From: an uncultured Collinsella sp.
GTDB lineage: Bacteria; Actinomycetota; Coriobacteriia; Coriobacteriales; Coriobacteriaceae
Direction: 5' to 3'
Assembly: GCA_902493545.1 (NCBI GenBank)
Contig: CABUQI010000042.1
Span: forward strand, 1 to 9,863
Length of the DNA: 9,863 nt
The translations under genes and the position numbers were made by a program. How positions within the stretch are numbered: the first letter of the stretch is position 1; each line of letters opens with the position of its first letter. The notes below the pieces were generated by a model. That model was given only the letters and a program-made list of their open reading frames with translations, had not been told where the DNA came from and did not search any database. This document shows positions 1 through 6,300 of the stretch, piece after piece.

Positions 1-106
1 TGATGTTGGCGAGCCCCTCCGTGTCGCAAAAGGGGCACGCGGTGCCAGGGCGACGGTTATCGTCGGGCTTGCCGTTCGCCTGCTGAACGTCAAATACCAG
101 CGCCAC
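1..106 (-). CDS. N-terminal fragment of a CxxC protein, possibly DUF4931-like (partial)
   Basis: Only the first 35 codons are in the window; the frame is open to the left edge. Translation starts at GTG (106-104), three bases after the cutC stop codon. A GGAGG at 119-115, inside the end of cutC, sits 8 bases before this GTG, so the two genes look translationally coupled. The visible protein has a short hydrophobic start (ALVFDV), a KPDDNRRPG stretch and then CPFCDTEGLANI, a CxxC pair typical of a zinc or iron knuckle near the N-terminus. The KP...CPFCD pattern resembles what I recall of DUF4931 proteins and the N-termini of galactose-1-phosphate uridylyltransferase-like proteins. Function is not assigned. 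The ribosome binding site and open frame support a real gene; the family is a guess. Confidence 0.5.
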   Translation of the reverse strand, partial: MALVFDVQQANGKPDDNRRPGTACPFCDTEGLANI

Positions 107-109
107 GGA

Positions 110-787
110 CTACGCCTCCAGCGGCACGATCTTGGTTCCATGGAGCTCGGAGACGCCTAGCGCCGCCGCGACCGCGTCGCGATTTGCCGTGGTAATGCCG
201 CCGCCTGGAAGGATGGTCAAACGATCGCCCGCGTACTCAATCAAGCGGGCCAGGTTTTCGAAGTTGTCCTCGATCGACGTACCGGCAGCACCACCGTGCG
301 TCAGAATGCGCGTAACGCCGCAATCGGCAAGTGTATCAATCGCATCGACCTGAGCCTCGGGCGAGAGCTGGTCAAATGCCATGTGGAAGGTGATGTCAAG
401 GGGCTCGCGCTTGCACTCCTCGGTCGCGCAGCCCGTAGCCATAACGAAGGCGCCGAGGGTGAGCTCGTCGAGCGCCCAGCCGCCGGCACAGGGCTTGCAG
501 CAGCCAAAGACCAGGCCGTCAACGCCGGCACTCACAGCAAGGCCCAGGTCCATCTCCATCATGCGCAGCTCATCCTGGTTGTAGTGAAAGTCGCCGCCAC
601 GCGGACGGATCATGCACATCACCCGTGCATCGTGTTCGTGGGCATAGTTGGTCGTAGCGCTGATAACGCCGGCCGAGGGCGTGGTACCACCGACGGCAAG
701 GTTATCGCACAGCTCGATGCGCCCCGCACCGGCCTCGATAGCCGCCGGCACCCGCTCAAAGTTCTCGGCACAAAACTCGTACAGCAT
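110..787 (-). CDS. cutC: CutC family protein (copper homeostasis-type TIM barrel)
   Basis: A 225-residue protein of the CutC family (PF03932), a cytosolic TIM-barrel once linked to copper tolerance in E. coli; its biochemical activity is unsettled. It is unrelated to the choline TMA-lyase also called CutC. Family motifs seen: RIELCDNLAVGGTTPSAG (23-40), IRPRGGDFHYN (60-70), TFHMAFD (133-139), RILTHGGA (160-167) and LPGGGI (193-198). It ends soon after ELHGTKI, about 20 residues shorter than E. coli CutC. Residues 96-125 carry five cysteines (C96, C97, C100, C120, C125) where relatives usually have none. I chose the ATG at 787 because conservation begins there and a weak GGGGG lies 7 bases upstream. 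An in-frame ATG at 844 would add 19 unconserved residues and start beside the inverted repeat. No convincing promoter was found. Confidence 0.87.
   Translation of the reverse strand: MLYEFCAENFERVPAAIEAGAGRIELCDNLAVGGTTPSAGVISATTNYAHEHDARVMCMIRPRGGDFHYNQDELRMMEMDLGLAVSAGVDGLVFGCCKPCAGGWALDELTLGAFVMATGCATEECKREPLDITFHMAFDQLSPEAQVDAIDTLADCGVTRILTHGGAAGTSIEDNFENLARLIEYAGDRLTILPGGGITTANRDAVAAALGVSELHGTKIVPLEA
115..119 (-). promoter_or_regulatory. Ribosome binding site for the GTG-started partial gene
   Basis: GGAGG on the minus strand, within the last codons of cutC, 8 bases before the GTG at 106. It supports the GTG as a real start and indicates translational coupling to cutC. Confidence 0.6.
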
Positions 788-845
788 AGATAGGCCCCCA
801 AAGACAGCAGATGTTTTCCGACGGGCATTGTCACACATCCCCATG

Positions 846-914
846 AAGTTGCGGTGGAATAGGGACTGTTTTGGCGTCTAGCGCCCCCATTTAGTCCCTA
901 TTTCACCGCAACTT
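846..914. repeat. Long imperfect inverted repeat (22-bp arms), possible interspersed element
   Basis: Left arm 846-867 reads aagttgcggtgg...; right arm 893-914 is its reverse complement in 21 of 22 positions. The loop is 25 bases (868-892). The one mismatch (g857 against t903) is a G-U wobble in a plus-strand transcript. It lacks a T tract and lies beyond the livF terminator, so it is not simply a terminator. The well-kept arms resemble REP- or MITE-like intergenic elements. No second copy exists in this window, so calling it an interspersed repeat is inference. Confidence 0.6.
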
Positions 915-915
915 A

Positions 916-952
916 AAAGGGGGCGCTGACCGGGTTGGTCAGCGCCCCCTTT
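916..952 (-). terminator. Intrinsic terminator of the liv operon
   Basis: A perfect 16-bp stem (916-931 with 937-952) closed by the 5-base loop gggtt, lying 10 bases after the livF stop codon. On the minus strand the stem is followed by TTTT (918-915 as read in the transcript), as expected for an intrinsic terminator. The stem is GC-rich (gggggcgctgacc core). A 9-base word from it, agcgccccc, recurs at 880-888 in the neighbouring repeat loop, so alternative pairing is possible. Confidence 0.9.
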
Positions 953-962
953 GTTGAATGGA

Positions 963-1676
963 TTAACCGCCCAGATAGGCCTTGCGGACGTTATCGTCGT
1001 GCAGCAGCTCTTGACCGGTGCCGGTCATGGTGATCTTGCCGGTCTCGAGTACATAGCCGCGTGTAGCGATGGAAAGTGCCATCTGCGCGTTCTGCTCGAC
1101 CAGAAGCACCGTGGTGCCGGCCTTGTGCAGGTCCTCGACGATCTGGAAGATCTGCTCAATCAGAATCGGCGCCAGACCCATGGAGGGCTCATCGAGCATG
1201 AGCAGCTTAGGGTTGCTCATAAGGGCGCGGCCCATAACGAGCATCTGCTGCTCGCCGCCCGAAAGGGTGCCGGCGACCTGGCGACGGCGCTCCTTTAGGC
1301 GCGGGAACTGCTCGTAGACGCGCTCGAGGCCCGGAGCCACCGTGGACTTGGGCTGCGTATAGGCACCCATTTCCAGGTTCTCCTCGACCGTCATCTGCAA
1401 AAAGGCGCGACGGCCCTCGGGAACCTGAGCCAGGCCCTTGCCCACCAGCTTGTCGGCAGGCGTATGGGTAATGTCCTCGCCCATAAACTTGATGGAGCCG
1501 GTCTTGGAACGCAGCAGGCCCGAGACGGTCTTAAGCGTCGTGGACTTGCCGGCGCCGTTGGCACCAATCAAGGCCACGATCTCGCCCTCGTTGACGTTAA
1601 AGGAGATGTCCTTGATGGCGTGGATGGCGCCGTACCAGACGTTGATGTTGTAGACGGAAAGCATCGGCTCTGCCAT
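963..1676 (-). CDS. livF: Branched-chain amino acid ABC transporter, ATP-binding protein LivF
   Basis: One of two cytosolic ATPases that drive leucine/isoleucine/valine uptake through the LivHM channel. The 237-residue length is normal for LivF. Walker A is GANGAGKST (38-46), the Q-loop glutamine lies in AQVPEGR (about 84), the ABC signature is LSGGEQQ (138-144), and Walker B is LLMLDEP (158-164) with catalytic E163. In place of a classical H-loop histidine there is LLVEQNA (191-197), which is usual in LivF and not a defect. The C-terminus RKAYLGG is also characteristic of the family. The ATG follows the livG TAA directly, with GGGGGAG (1689-1683) 6 bases upstream, so it is the coupled last gene of the operon. 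A strong hairpin terminator follows. Confidence 0.96.
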   Translation of the reverse strand: MAEPMLSVYNINVWYGAIHAIKDISFNVNEGEIVALIGANGAGKSTTLKTVSGLLRSKTGSIKFMGEDITHTPADKLVGKGLAQVPEGRRAFLQMTVEENLEMGAYTQPKSTVAPGLERVYEQFPRLKERRRQVAGTLSGGEQQMLVMGRALMSNPKLLMLDEPSMGLAPILIEQIFQIVEDLHKAGTTVLLVEQNAQMALSIATRGYVLETGKITMTGTGQELLHDDNVRKAYLGG

Positions 1677-2537
1677 TTAGTTCTCCCCCTTATCCTGCTT
1701 GCCCAGATATGCCTCGATAACGGCGTCGTTGTTCTGGATCTCCTCGCCCGTACCCTTGGCAATGACCTTGCCAAAGTTGAGCACGCAGATGCCCTCGCAG
1801 ATGTTCATAACGAGCGACATATCATGCTCGATAAGCATGATGGCGATGCCGAAGGTGTCACGAATCTTGACGATGTTCTCCATAAGCTCCGCGGTCTCGG
1901 ACGGGTTCATGCCGGCGGCAGGCTCATCGAGCAGCAGCAGCTTGGGGTTGGTGGCAAGCGCGCGGACGATCTCCAGACGACGCTGTGCGCCGTAAGGCAG
2001 CGATCCGGCCTGCTCGTTTGCCAGATGCTCCATATCAAAGATGGACAGCAGCTCCATGGCGCGCTCGTGCGCGGCCTTCTCGTGCTTCCAATACGTCGGC
2101 AGGCGCAGCACGCCCTCAAAGCCGGAGTAGCGCTCCTGGTTGTGCAGGCCGACCTTAACGTTGTCCTCCACCGTCATGGTGTTGAACAGGCGAATGTTCT
2201 GGAACGTACGGGCAATACCCATGCGGTTGACCTGGTAGACCGACTTGCCCGAGGTGTCCTCGCCGTCGAGCAGGATGGTGCCATGCGTGGGCTGGTACAC
2301 CTTGGTGAGCAGGTTGAAGACCGTGGTCTTGCCGGCGCCGTTGGGACCGATCAGACCGGCGATCTCGGTCTTGCCGATAGTCAGGCTAAAGTCGTCGACT
2401 GCCTTAAGGCCACCGAACTCAATGCCCAGGTGGATGCACTCGAGTGCAGGGCGCTCGCCCAGGTCACGATCGGGAACGATGGCGCCAGAAGGATACGGGA
2501 CCATCTTGCCCTTCTTGAACTCAAATTTACTGGGCAT
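1677..2537 (-). CDS. livG: Branched-chain amino acid ABC transporter, ATP-binding protein LivG
   Basis: Second ATPase of the Liv importer, 286 residues. After an unconserved lead of about 30 residues, the ABC domain shows Walker A GPNGAGKT (64-71), Q-loop Q113 in ARTFQN, the LivG-type signature LPYGAQR (180-186), Walker B LLLLDEP (200-206) with E205, and H-loop H238 in LIEHDM. The atypical signature (YG instead of SGG) and the YLGK end fit LivG. The start is the ATG at 2537 because AAGGAGGTG (2553-2545) sits 7 bases before it. A start at 2564 would add nine residues and leave this Shine-Dalgarno inside the gene. The start overlaps the end of livM by 11 bases, implying translational coupling. 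Confidence 0.96.
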   Translation of the reverse strand: MPSKFEFKKGKMVPYPSGAIVPDRDLGERPALECIHLGIEFGGLKAVDDFSLTIGKTEIAGLIGPNGAGKTTVFNLLTKVYQPTHGTILLDGEDTSGKSVYQVNRMGIARTFQNIRLFNTMTVEDNVKVGLHNQERYSGFEGVLRLPTYWKHEKAAHERAMELLSIFDMEHLANEQAGSLPYGAQRRLEIVRALATNPKLLLLDEPAAGMNPSETAELMENIVKIRDTFGIAIMLIEHDMSLVMNICEGICVLNFGKVIAKGTGEEIQNNDAVIEAYLGKQDKGEN

Positions 2538-3606
2538 CGGCTGCCACCTCCTTCTTGGAAGCAAAGCGGTCCTTGACGCGACCGAAGAACGCCTTGAGCT
2601 GCGGGTTGTTGGTAAAAATCATGACCAGGATCAGCACGATGGCGTAGATGAGCATGCGGTAGTCCGAGAACTGACGAAGCAGCTCGGGAAGCACCGTGAG
2701 CAACGCCGCCGCGATGACGGAACCGCGCATGTTGCCCAGGCCGCCCAGGACCACGAACACCAGGATGAGGATCGACGTGTTGAAGTCGAACTTGGTGGCG
2801 GAGAGCTGCGAGAAGTTACCGCCGAAGAGAGCTCCGGCAGCACCGGCGAGGGCAGCGGAAACCACGAAGGCGATCATGCGGTACTCCGTGACGGAGATGC
2901 CTACGGACTCGGCTGCAATCTTGTTATCGCGCACGGCCATAATGGCACGGCCGGTACGGCTGCGGACCAGGTTGAGCACGATCACGAGTGCGACCATGAC
3001 CAGGATGGCACCGGCGAGGAAGGTCGAGTACGTCGACACGCCCGAGGCGCCCTGGGCGCCCTTGATGATGGCGGTGCCGTCCTCGAGCAGGTGCAGGTCG
3101 TCGATCGTAGAGTTGCCCGTGATGTTAAAAATCACGTGCAGGCCGCGGGAGTCGACGCCCACAATGAGGCAGGTGACGATCTCTTTGATGATCTCGCCAA
3201 AAGCCAGGGTCACGATGGCCAGATAGTCGCCGCTCAGGCGCAGGACCGGGATACCAATCAAGAAGCCCAAGATGGCAGCGGCGATAGCGCCGACCACAAT
3301 GCTGATGATAAGGCGCATCGGATCGGACGGAACGGCGCTCTCCAGCGCGACGGCGGTGACGATGCCCGTGTAGGCACCGACGCTCATAAAGCCCGCGTGG
3401 CCCAGCGACAAGTCGCCCGCGATGCCGACGACGAGGTTGAGGGAAATGGCCATGACGATATAGGCCGTGATGGGAACCAGCTGACCGGCGATCATGCGCG
3501 GAATCATGTGGTTAGACTGCATAAAGAACACGATGGCGAAGGCCACGATGCACATGGCGTACGTGACAAAGTCGTGACGCGTCTGCTTGTCTTTAAGAAA
3601 CTTCAT
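2527..3606 (-). CDS. livM: Branched-chain amino acid ABC transporter, permease LivM
   Basis: Inner-membrane permease pairing with LivH to form the transport channel; 359 residues with about nine or ten hydrophobic segments from residue 15 to 335. Diagnostic LivM motifs: GDLSLGHAGFMSVGAY (64-79) and LRLSGDYLAIVTLAFGEI (122-139). The cytoplasmic coupling loop that docks on the ATPases lies around 217-237 (RTGRAIMAVRDNKIAAESVGI region). The C-terminal tail after residue 335 is charged. The ATG at 3606 is preferred, with AGGTGA (3617-3612) upstream. A GTG at 3615, directly after the livH stop, would add three residues and cannot be excluded. The 3' end overlaps livG by 11 bases. Confidence 0.94.
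   Translation of the reverse strand: MKFLKDKQTRHDFVTYAMCIVAFAIVFFMQSNHMIPRMIAGQLVPITAYIVMAISLNLVVGIAGDLSLGHAGFMSVGAYTGIVTAVALESAVPSDPMRLIISIVVGAIAAAILGFLIGIPVLRLSGDYLAIVTLAFGEIIKEIVTCLIVGVDSRGLHVIFNITGNSTIDDLHLLEDGTAIIKGAQGASGVSTYSTFLAGAILVMVALVIVLNLVRSRTGRAIMAVRDNKIAAESVGISVTEYRMIAFVVSAALAGAAGALFGGNFSQLSATKFDFNTSILILVFVVLGGLGNMRGSVIAAALLTVLPELLRQFSDYRMLIYAIVLILVMIFTNNPQLKAFFGRVKDRFASKKEVAADAQ
2545..2553 (-). promoter_or_regulatory. Near-consensus ribosome binding site of livG
   Basis: AAGGAGGTG on the minus strand inside the 3' end of livM, 7 bases before the ATG at 2537. It is the strongest Shine-Dalgarno in the operon and decides the livG start. Confidence 0.85.
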
Positions 3607-3615
3607 AACGCTCAC

Positions 3616-4497
3616 CTACACCTTCTCGGGGACGTACTTGCCCAAGAGGCCGGCAGGCTTGACGAGCAGGACGATGATCAAAACACCAAAGACGATGGAG
3701 TTGGCAAGGCTCGTGGAAATGTAAGCCTGCGCCATCGCCTCGATGATGCCGATGAGAATGCCACCGACAAAGGCACCGGGGATGGAGCCGATGCCGCCGA
3801 AGACGGCGGCGTCGAAGGCCTTGATGCCAGGCATGGCACCCGTCGTGGGCTGCAGCACCGGCGAGTAGGAGCACAGGAGCACGCCGGCGATGGCGGCAAG
3901 CGCCGAGCCGATGGCAAACGTCATCGAGATGGTGCGGTTGACGTTGATGCCCATGAGCTGAGCGGCGGCCTTGTCCTCGGACACGGCGCGCATGGCTTTG
4001 CCCATCTTGGTCTTACCTGTAAAGAACATCAGACCGGCCATGATAACCAGGCAGGCGACGATGGTGACGAGCGAGACGGCGCTTACGTTAAATTTGGCCA
4101 AGAACTCCGGCACCTGGAAGGTGACGAGCGAAGTGAAGTTCTTGGGCGTGGCGCCCCACAGAAGCTGCGCGGCGTTCTGCAGGAAGTAAGACACGCCGAT
4201 GGCCGTGATCAGAACGGCCAGCGGGCCTGCTTGGCGCAGCGGCTTATAGGCCAGACCCTCAATGAGAACACCGAGAACCGTGCAGACCACACAAGAGAGA
4301 ACTACAGATGCCCAGCCCGGGAGGCCGAGATACGACGTGGCGCAGAACGAGACATAGGCACCGACCATGATGACGTCGCCGTGAGCGAAGTTGAGCATCT
4401 TGGCGATACCGTAGACCATGGTGTAGCCCAACGCGATGATGGCGTAGACGCTGCCCATGGACAGGCCGTTGACCAGGTATTGGATAAAGACCGTCAT
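3616..4497 (-). CDS. livH: Branched-chain amino acid ABC transporter, permease LivH
   Basis: Inner-membrane permease of the Liv importer, 293 residues, partner of LivM. The N-terminal block GSVYAIIALGYTMVYGIAKMLNFAHGD (15-41) is the hallmark of LivH. The EAA-like coupling loop is at about 163-184 (TKMGKAMRAVSEDKAAAQ...). About eight hydrophobic segments are spread along the chain, the last at 267-280. I chose the ATG at 4497 because the family starts there and AAAGGGGG (4514-4507) ends 9 bases before it. A longer frame reaching 4590 runs through the upstream hairpin and is not conserved. The stop TAG touches the alternative GTG start of livM, so the two are almost certainly co-translated. Confidence 0.95.
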   Translation of the reverse strand: MTVFIQYLVNGLSMGSVYAIIALGYTMVYGIAKMLNFAHGDVIMVGAYVSFCATSYLGLPGWASVVLSCVVCTVLGVLIEGLAYKPLRQAGPLAVLITAIGVSYFLQNAAQLLWGATPKNFTSLVTFQVPEFLAKFNVSAVSLVTIVACLVIMAGLMFFTGKTKMGKAMRAVSEDKAAAQLMGINVNRTISMTFAIGSALAAIAGVLLCSYSPVLQPTTGAMPGIKAFDAAVFGGIGSIPGAFVGGILIGIIEAMAQAYISTSLANSIVFGVLIIVLLVKPAGLLGKYVPEKV

Positions 4498-4544
4498 GTT
4501 CCACATCCCCCTTTCGAATAGGTTTCCAGTTGATGTATGAAAAC

Positions 4545-4562
4545 GGGACGTTACATCGTCCC
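4545..4562 (-). terminator. Weak terminator-like hairpin before livH (attenuator candidate)
   Basis: In the liv transcript a 6-bp stem (gggacg 4562-4557 with cgtccc 4550-4545, loop of six) is followed by gTTTTc. Stem and T tract are both short, so I expect only partial termination. It sits between livK and livH, where partial termination would leave more receptor than permease mRNA. Confidence 0.45.
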
Positions 4563-4574
4563 TAGATACCAAGC

Positions 4575-4604
4575 AAGCAGGGAAGGCCAAAACCTCCCCT
4601 GCTT
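4575..4604 (-). other. Stem-loop in the livK-livH spacer, likely mRNA stabiliser or processing site
   Basis: Twelve base pairs in the minus-strand transcript (aagcaggggagg 4604-4593 with ccttccctgctt 4586-4575), including one G-U wobble, with a six-base loop. It starts about 33 bases after the livK stop. No T tract follows, so it is not a classical terminator. Such hairpins behind receptor genes often block 3' exonucleases and keep the receptor message abundant; that role is inferred here. Confidence 0.6.
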
Positions 4605-4636
4605 GGGATCAAAACCGCTCTATGTAAGGCGGCCAA

Positions 4637-5824
4637 TTAGGCCTGTACGTACTTGCCGTCGGTGATGACGTAAGCCGTGGGCTCCTTCTGGACCTGGCCC
4701 TTATCGTTCCAGGTGAGCTTGCCGGTCAGACCGTCAACGGTAATCTTGAGCATAGCCTTAGACAGCTTCTCGGCGGCCTCGGTCGGGTCGGCGTCGACAC
4801 CAAGACCGGCCTCCTTGAGGGCCTCGGCCACCGCGTGCACGCCGTCGTAGGCGTCGGCGGCAAACTGGTCGGGGGTATCGCCGTACTTATCCTTGTAAGC
4901 GTTGACGAAGTCGGCGTTCTTCTCGTCGTCGGCGGAGAACGGGGTCATGAGCAGCAGGCCCTCGGCAAGAGAGGTATCGAAGCCCTCAACGCCCAGGATG
5001 CCGTCCATGCCGTCGCAGCCCATCATCTTGACGTCGTAGCCCATGTCCTTGGCGTTCTTGAGCAGGACGGACGCCGGCGTGTAGTAGATCGGCGCAAAGA
5101 TCATGGTGGCGCCGGCCTGCTTGGCCTTGGTCAGCTGGTTGGTAAAGCTCGTGGCGGAGTCGTCCTTAAAGGTCTCCTCGTCAACAACCTCGAGCTTGGA
5201 CTCAGCGGCCTGGGCCTTAAAGGAATCTGCGATACCCGAAGAATAGGCGTCGCCGGAGTTATAGAACAGCACGAACTTCTCGTCCGCATACTTCTGCGCC
5301 AGGAACTTGGCAGCGTTGACACCCTGGTTGGGGTCGGTGAAGCAAACCTGGAAGACGCAATCCTTGCCGTCGGTGACGTCCTCGGAGGACGCGGACGGGG
5401 TGATCATGAACGTCTTGGGGTCGTTACCACACTCAGCGGCAACGGCAACCGACGCACCCGTGGTGGTCGGGCCGACGAGGGCCTGCATGCCCCAGTCGAG
5501 CAGGGTATTGAAGGCGTTGACGGCCTTCTCGCCGTCGGCCTGGTCATCCTCGGCCTTGCTGGCAAGCGGCAGCTCCTTGGTGGAGAAGTCCTTGCAGCCA
5601 AGCTCGACACCCTGGGTAACGGACTTGCCGTAGGACGCGTTGGCGCCGGTCAGCGGGCCGATGGTGCCGATCTTAAACGAAGCGTCACCCGAAGCGGAAC
5701 CGCTGTCGCCGCCGTTGGAGGAGCAGCCAGCTAGAATGGACATCGCCCCCAGACCTGCTGCGCTCGCGATAACGCTCCTGCGATTCATAACAGGGTTCAA
5801 TGACTTACCGGTGAGGCTCGACAT
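4637..5824 (-). CDS. livK: Branched-chain amino acid ABC transporter, substrate-binding lipoprotein LivK
   Basis: Extracytoplasmic receptor that captures leucine, isoleucine or valine and delivers them to LivHM; 395 residues, type I periplasmic-binding fold (Peripla_BP_6). The N-terminus has NRRSV (14-18), a hydrophobic stretch and the lipobox LAGC with C34 as the lipidated cysteine, so the mature protein is membrane-anchored. The paired arginines leave Tat export possible but Sec is the default. A Ser/Gly/Asp-rich linker (35-48) precedes KIGTIGPLTGANASYG (51-66), and LVGPTTTGAS (116-125) is the usual ligand-site block. The ATG at 5824 has AGGAG (5835-5831) 6 bases upstream; an internal ATG (5788, MNRRS) is the alternative. 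As first gene of the operon it is followed by two hairpins. Exact ligand preference cannot be read from sequence. Confidence 0.95.
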   Translation of the reverse strand: MSSLTGKSLNPVMNRRSVIASAAGLGAMSILAGCSSNGGDSGSASGDASFKIGTIGPLTGANASYGKSVTQGVELGCKDFSTKELPLASKAEDDQADGEKAVNAFNTLLDWGMQALVGPTTTGASVAVAAECGNDPKTFMITPSASSEDVTDGKDCVFQVCFTDPNQGVNAAKFLAQKYADEKFVLFYNSGDAYSSGIADSFKAQAAESKLEVVDEETFKDDSATSFTNQLTKAKQAGATMIFAPIYYTPASVLLKNAKDMGYDVKMMGCDGMDGILGVEGFDTSLAEGLLLMTPFSADDEKNADFVNAYKDKYGDTPDQFAADAYDGVHAVAEALKEAGLGVDADPTEAAEKLSKAMLKITVDGLTGKLTWNDKGQVQKEPTAYVITDGKYVQA

Positions 5825-5845
5825 GCGGCTCTCCTCTCAAATCTC

Positions 5846-5866
5846 GTCGGGTTTCGGTAGCCCGAC
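5846..5866 (-). other. Leader hairpin just upstream of the livK ribosome binding site
   Basis: A 6-bp stem (gtcggg 5846-5851 with cccgac 5861-5866, loop nine) lies 10 bases upstream of the livK Shine-Dalgarno. A second small stem (cgccg 5878-5882 with cggcg 5887-5891, tetraloop) lies just upstream. No recognised riboswitch or T-box consensus is visible. They may only structure the leader, but their position would allow translational control. Confidence 0.4.
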
Positions 5867-5896
5867 AGGCCATCCTTCGCCGTGTTCGGCGTTCGC

Positions 5897-6050
5897 AAAA
5901 TAGTAGACGCTTTAGTTGAGAAAAGTGGCGATTATTTCAACTTTTCTTTTGTTTTGTCCATTTATCCAAAATTATGCGTATTTCTGTCGGTTTATACAGT
6001 TTAGCCACTTTATTGTGTGAAAGTATTGTTTCCGTTCTGTTACAAGCGTC
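5897..6050 (-). promoter_or_regulatory. AT-rich livK promoter region with small inverted repeats
   Basis: This stretch is clearly richer in A and T than the surrounding genes and is the likely site of the livK promoter. A candidate -10 TATAAA lies at 5996-5991 (minus) with a TTCACA about 19 bases upstream, a wide spacing. TTGAAA at 5940-5935 is another -35-like word without a good -10. Inverted repeats that could be operators: agaaaagt (5919-5926) with acttttct (5940-5947), and ttttg (5952-5956) with caaaa (5967-5971). The exact start of transcription cannot be fixed from sequence. Confidence 0.45.
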
Positions 6051-6095
6051 CCTGCCCTGATTAAAACGACCTCACCGCTCGCGTTTTGTGCGCAC

Positions 6096-6143
6096 CTAGG
6101 CGGCGATGTACTTGCCGTCCTGAATCACATAGGCTGTAGGTCG
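6096..6143 (-). pseudogene. Remnant of a second livK-like gene (C-terminal 14 codons and stop)
   Basis: Read on the minus strand, this ends in PTAYVIQDGKYIAA and TAG. The end of intact livK is PTAYVITDGKYVQA and TAA: 11 of 14 residues agree, while many codons differ at the third base. That pattern points to two diverged coding paralogues rather than a recent copy of the DNA. Upstream of the proline (beyond 6141) the open frame continues to a stop at 6242-6240, but it no longer matches LivK and has no credible start. I read it as the tail of a lost receptor gene that lay in tandem upstream of livK; the rest was replaced or deleted. Confidence 0.7.
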
Positions 6144-6240
6144 TATGTAGTGAGCATGTTTCCAATATTTCCGCAGCGTTTCGGGGGTGCCGTTTTGTGC
6201 GACTCCTGTTGCCTGGCGAGCACGCGCCCTCGGTTCACGC

Positions 6241-6246
6241 TAGAAT
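6241..6246 (+). promoter_or_regulatory. Candidate -10 element of hom
   Basis: TAGAAT differs from TATAAT at one base and lies 54 bases before the hom ATG. No good -35 is present at 16-18 bases upstream, so this is only a candidate; an activator or another start site may be involved. Confidence 0.35.
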
Positions 6247-6300
6247 GCACTCAACCTCTAAGCGGTTAATCCATCCATAAGATGCACGAAGGAGCTATCT

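Noticed and set aside
788..844. Longer start of cutC at the ATG at 844
   Set aside because: The extra 19 residues match nothing in the family and the start lacks a ribosome binding site; the ATG at 787 begins at the conserved N-terminus.
1547..2345. Repeated word around cttgccggcgccgttgg at about 1547 and 2331
   Set aside because: Both copies encode the Walker A loops of LivF and LivG, so the similarity is shared protein ancestry, not a DNA repeat.
1464..2576. A 370-codon plus-strand frame opposite livF and livG
   Set aside because: It crosses the livF-livG junction on the other strand, lacks a ribosome binding site and has a low-complexity antisense composition.
2245..4521. A 758-codon open frame on the plus strand opposite livG, livM and livH
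   Set aside because: Its product is full of His, Asp, Gly and Arg with no domain or hydrophobic core, as expected for the complement of GC-rich codons. The opposite strand carries well-conserved Liv proteins. The openness follows from codon bias.
5825..5990. T-box or other known amino-acid riboswitch in the livK leader
   Set aside because: The leader has small hairpins, but I find no T-box consensus, no terminator with a T tract and no match to a riboswitch core I know.
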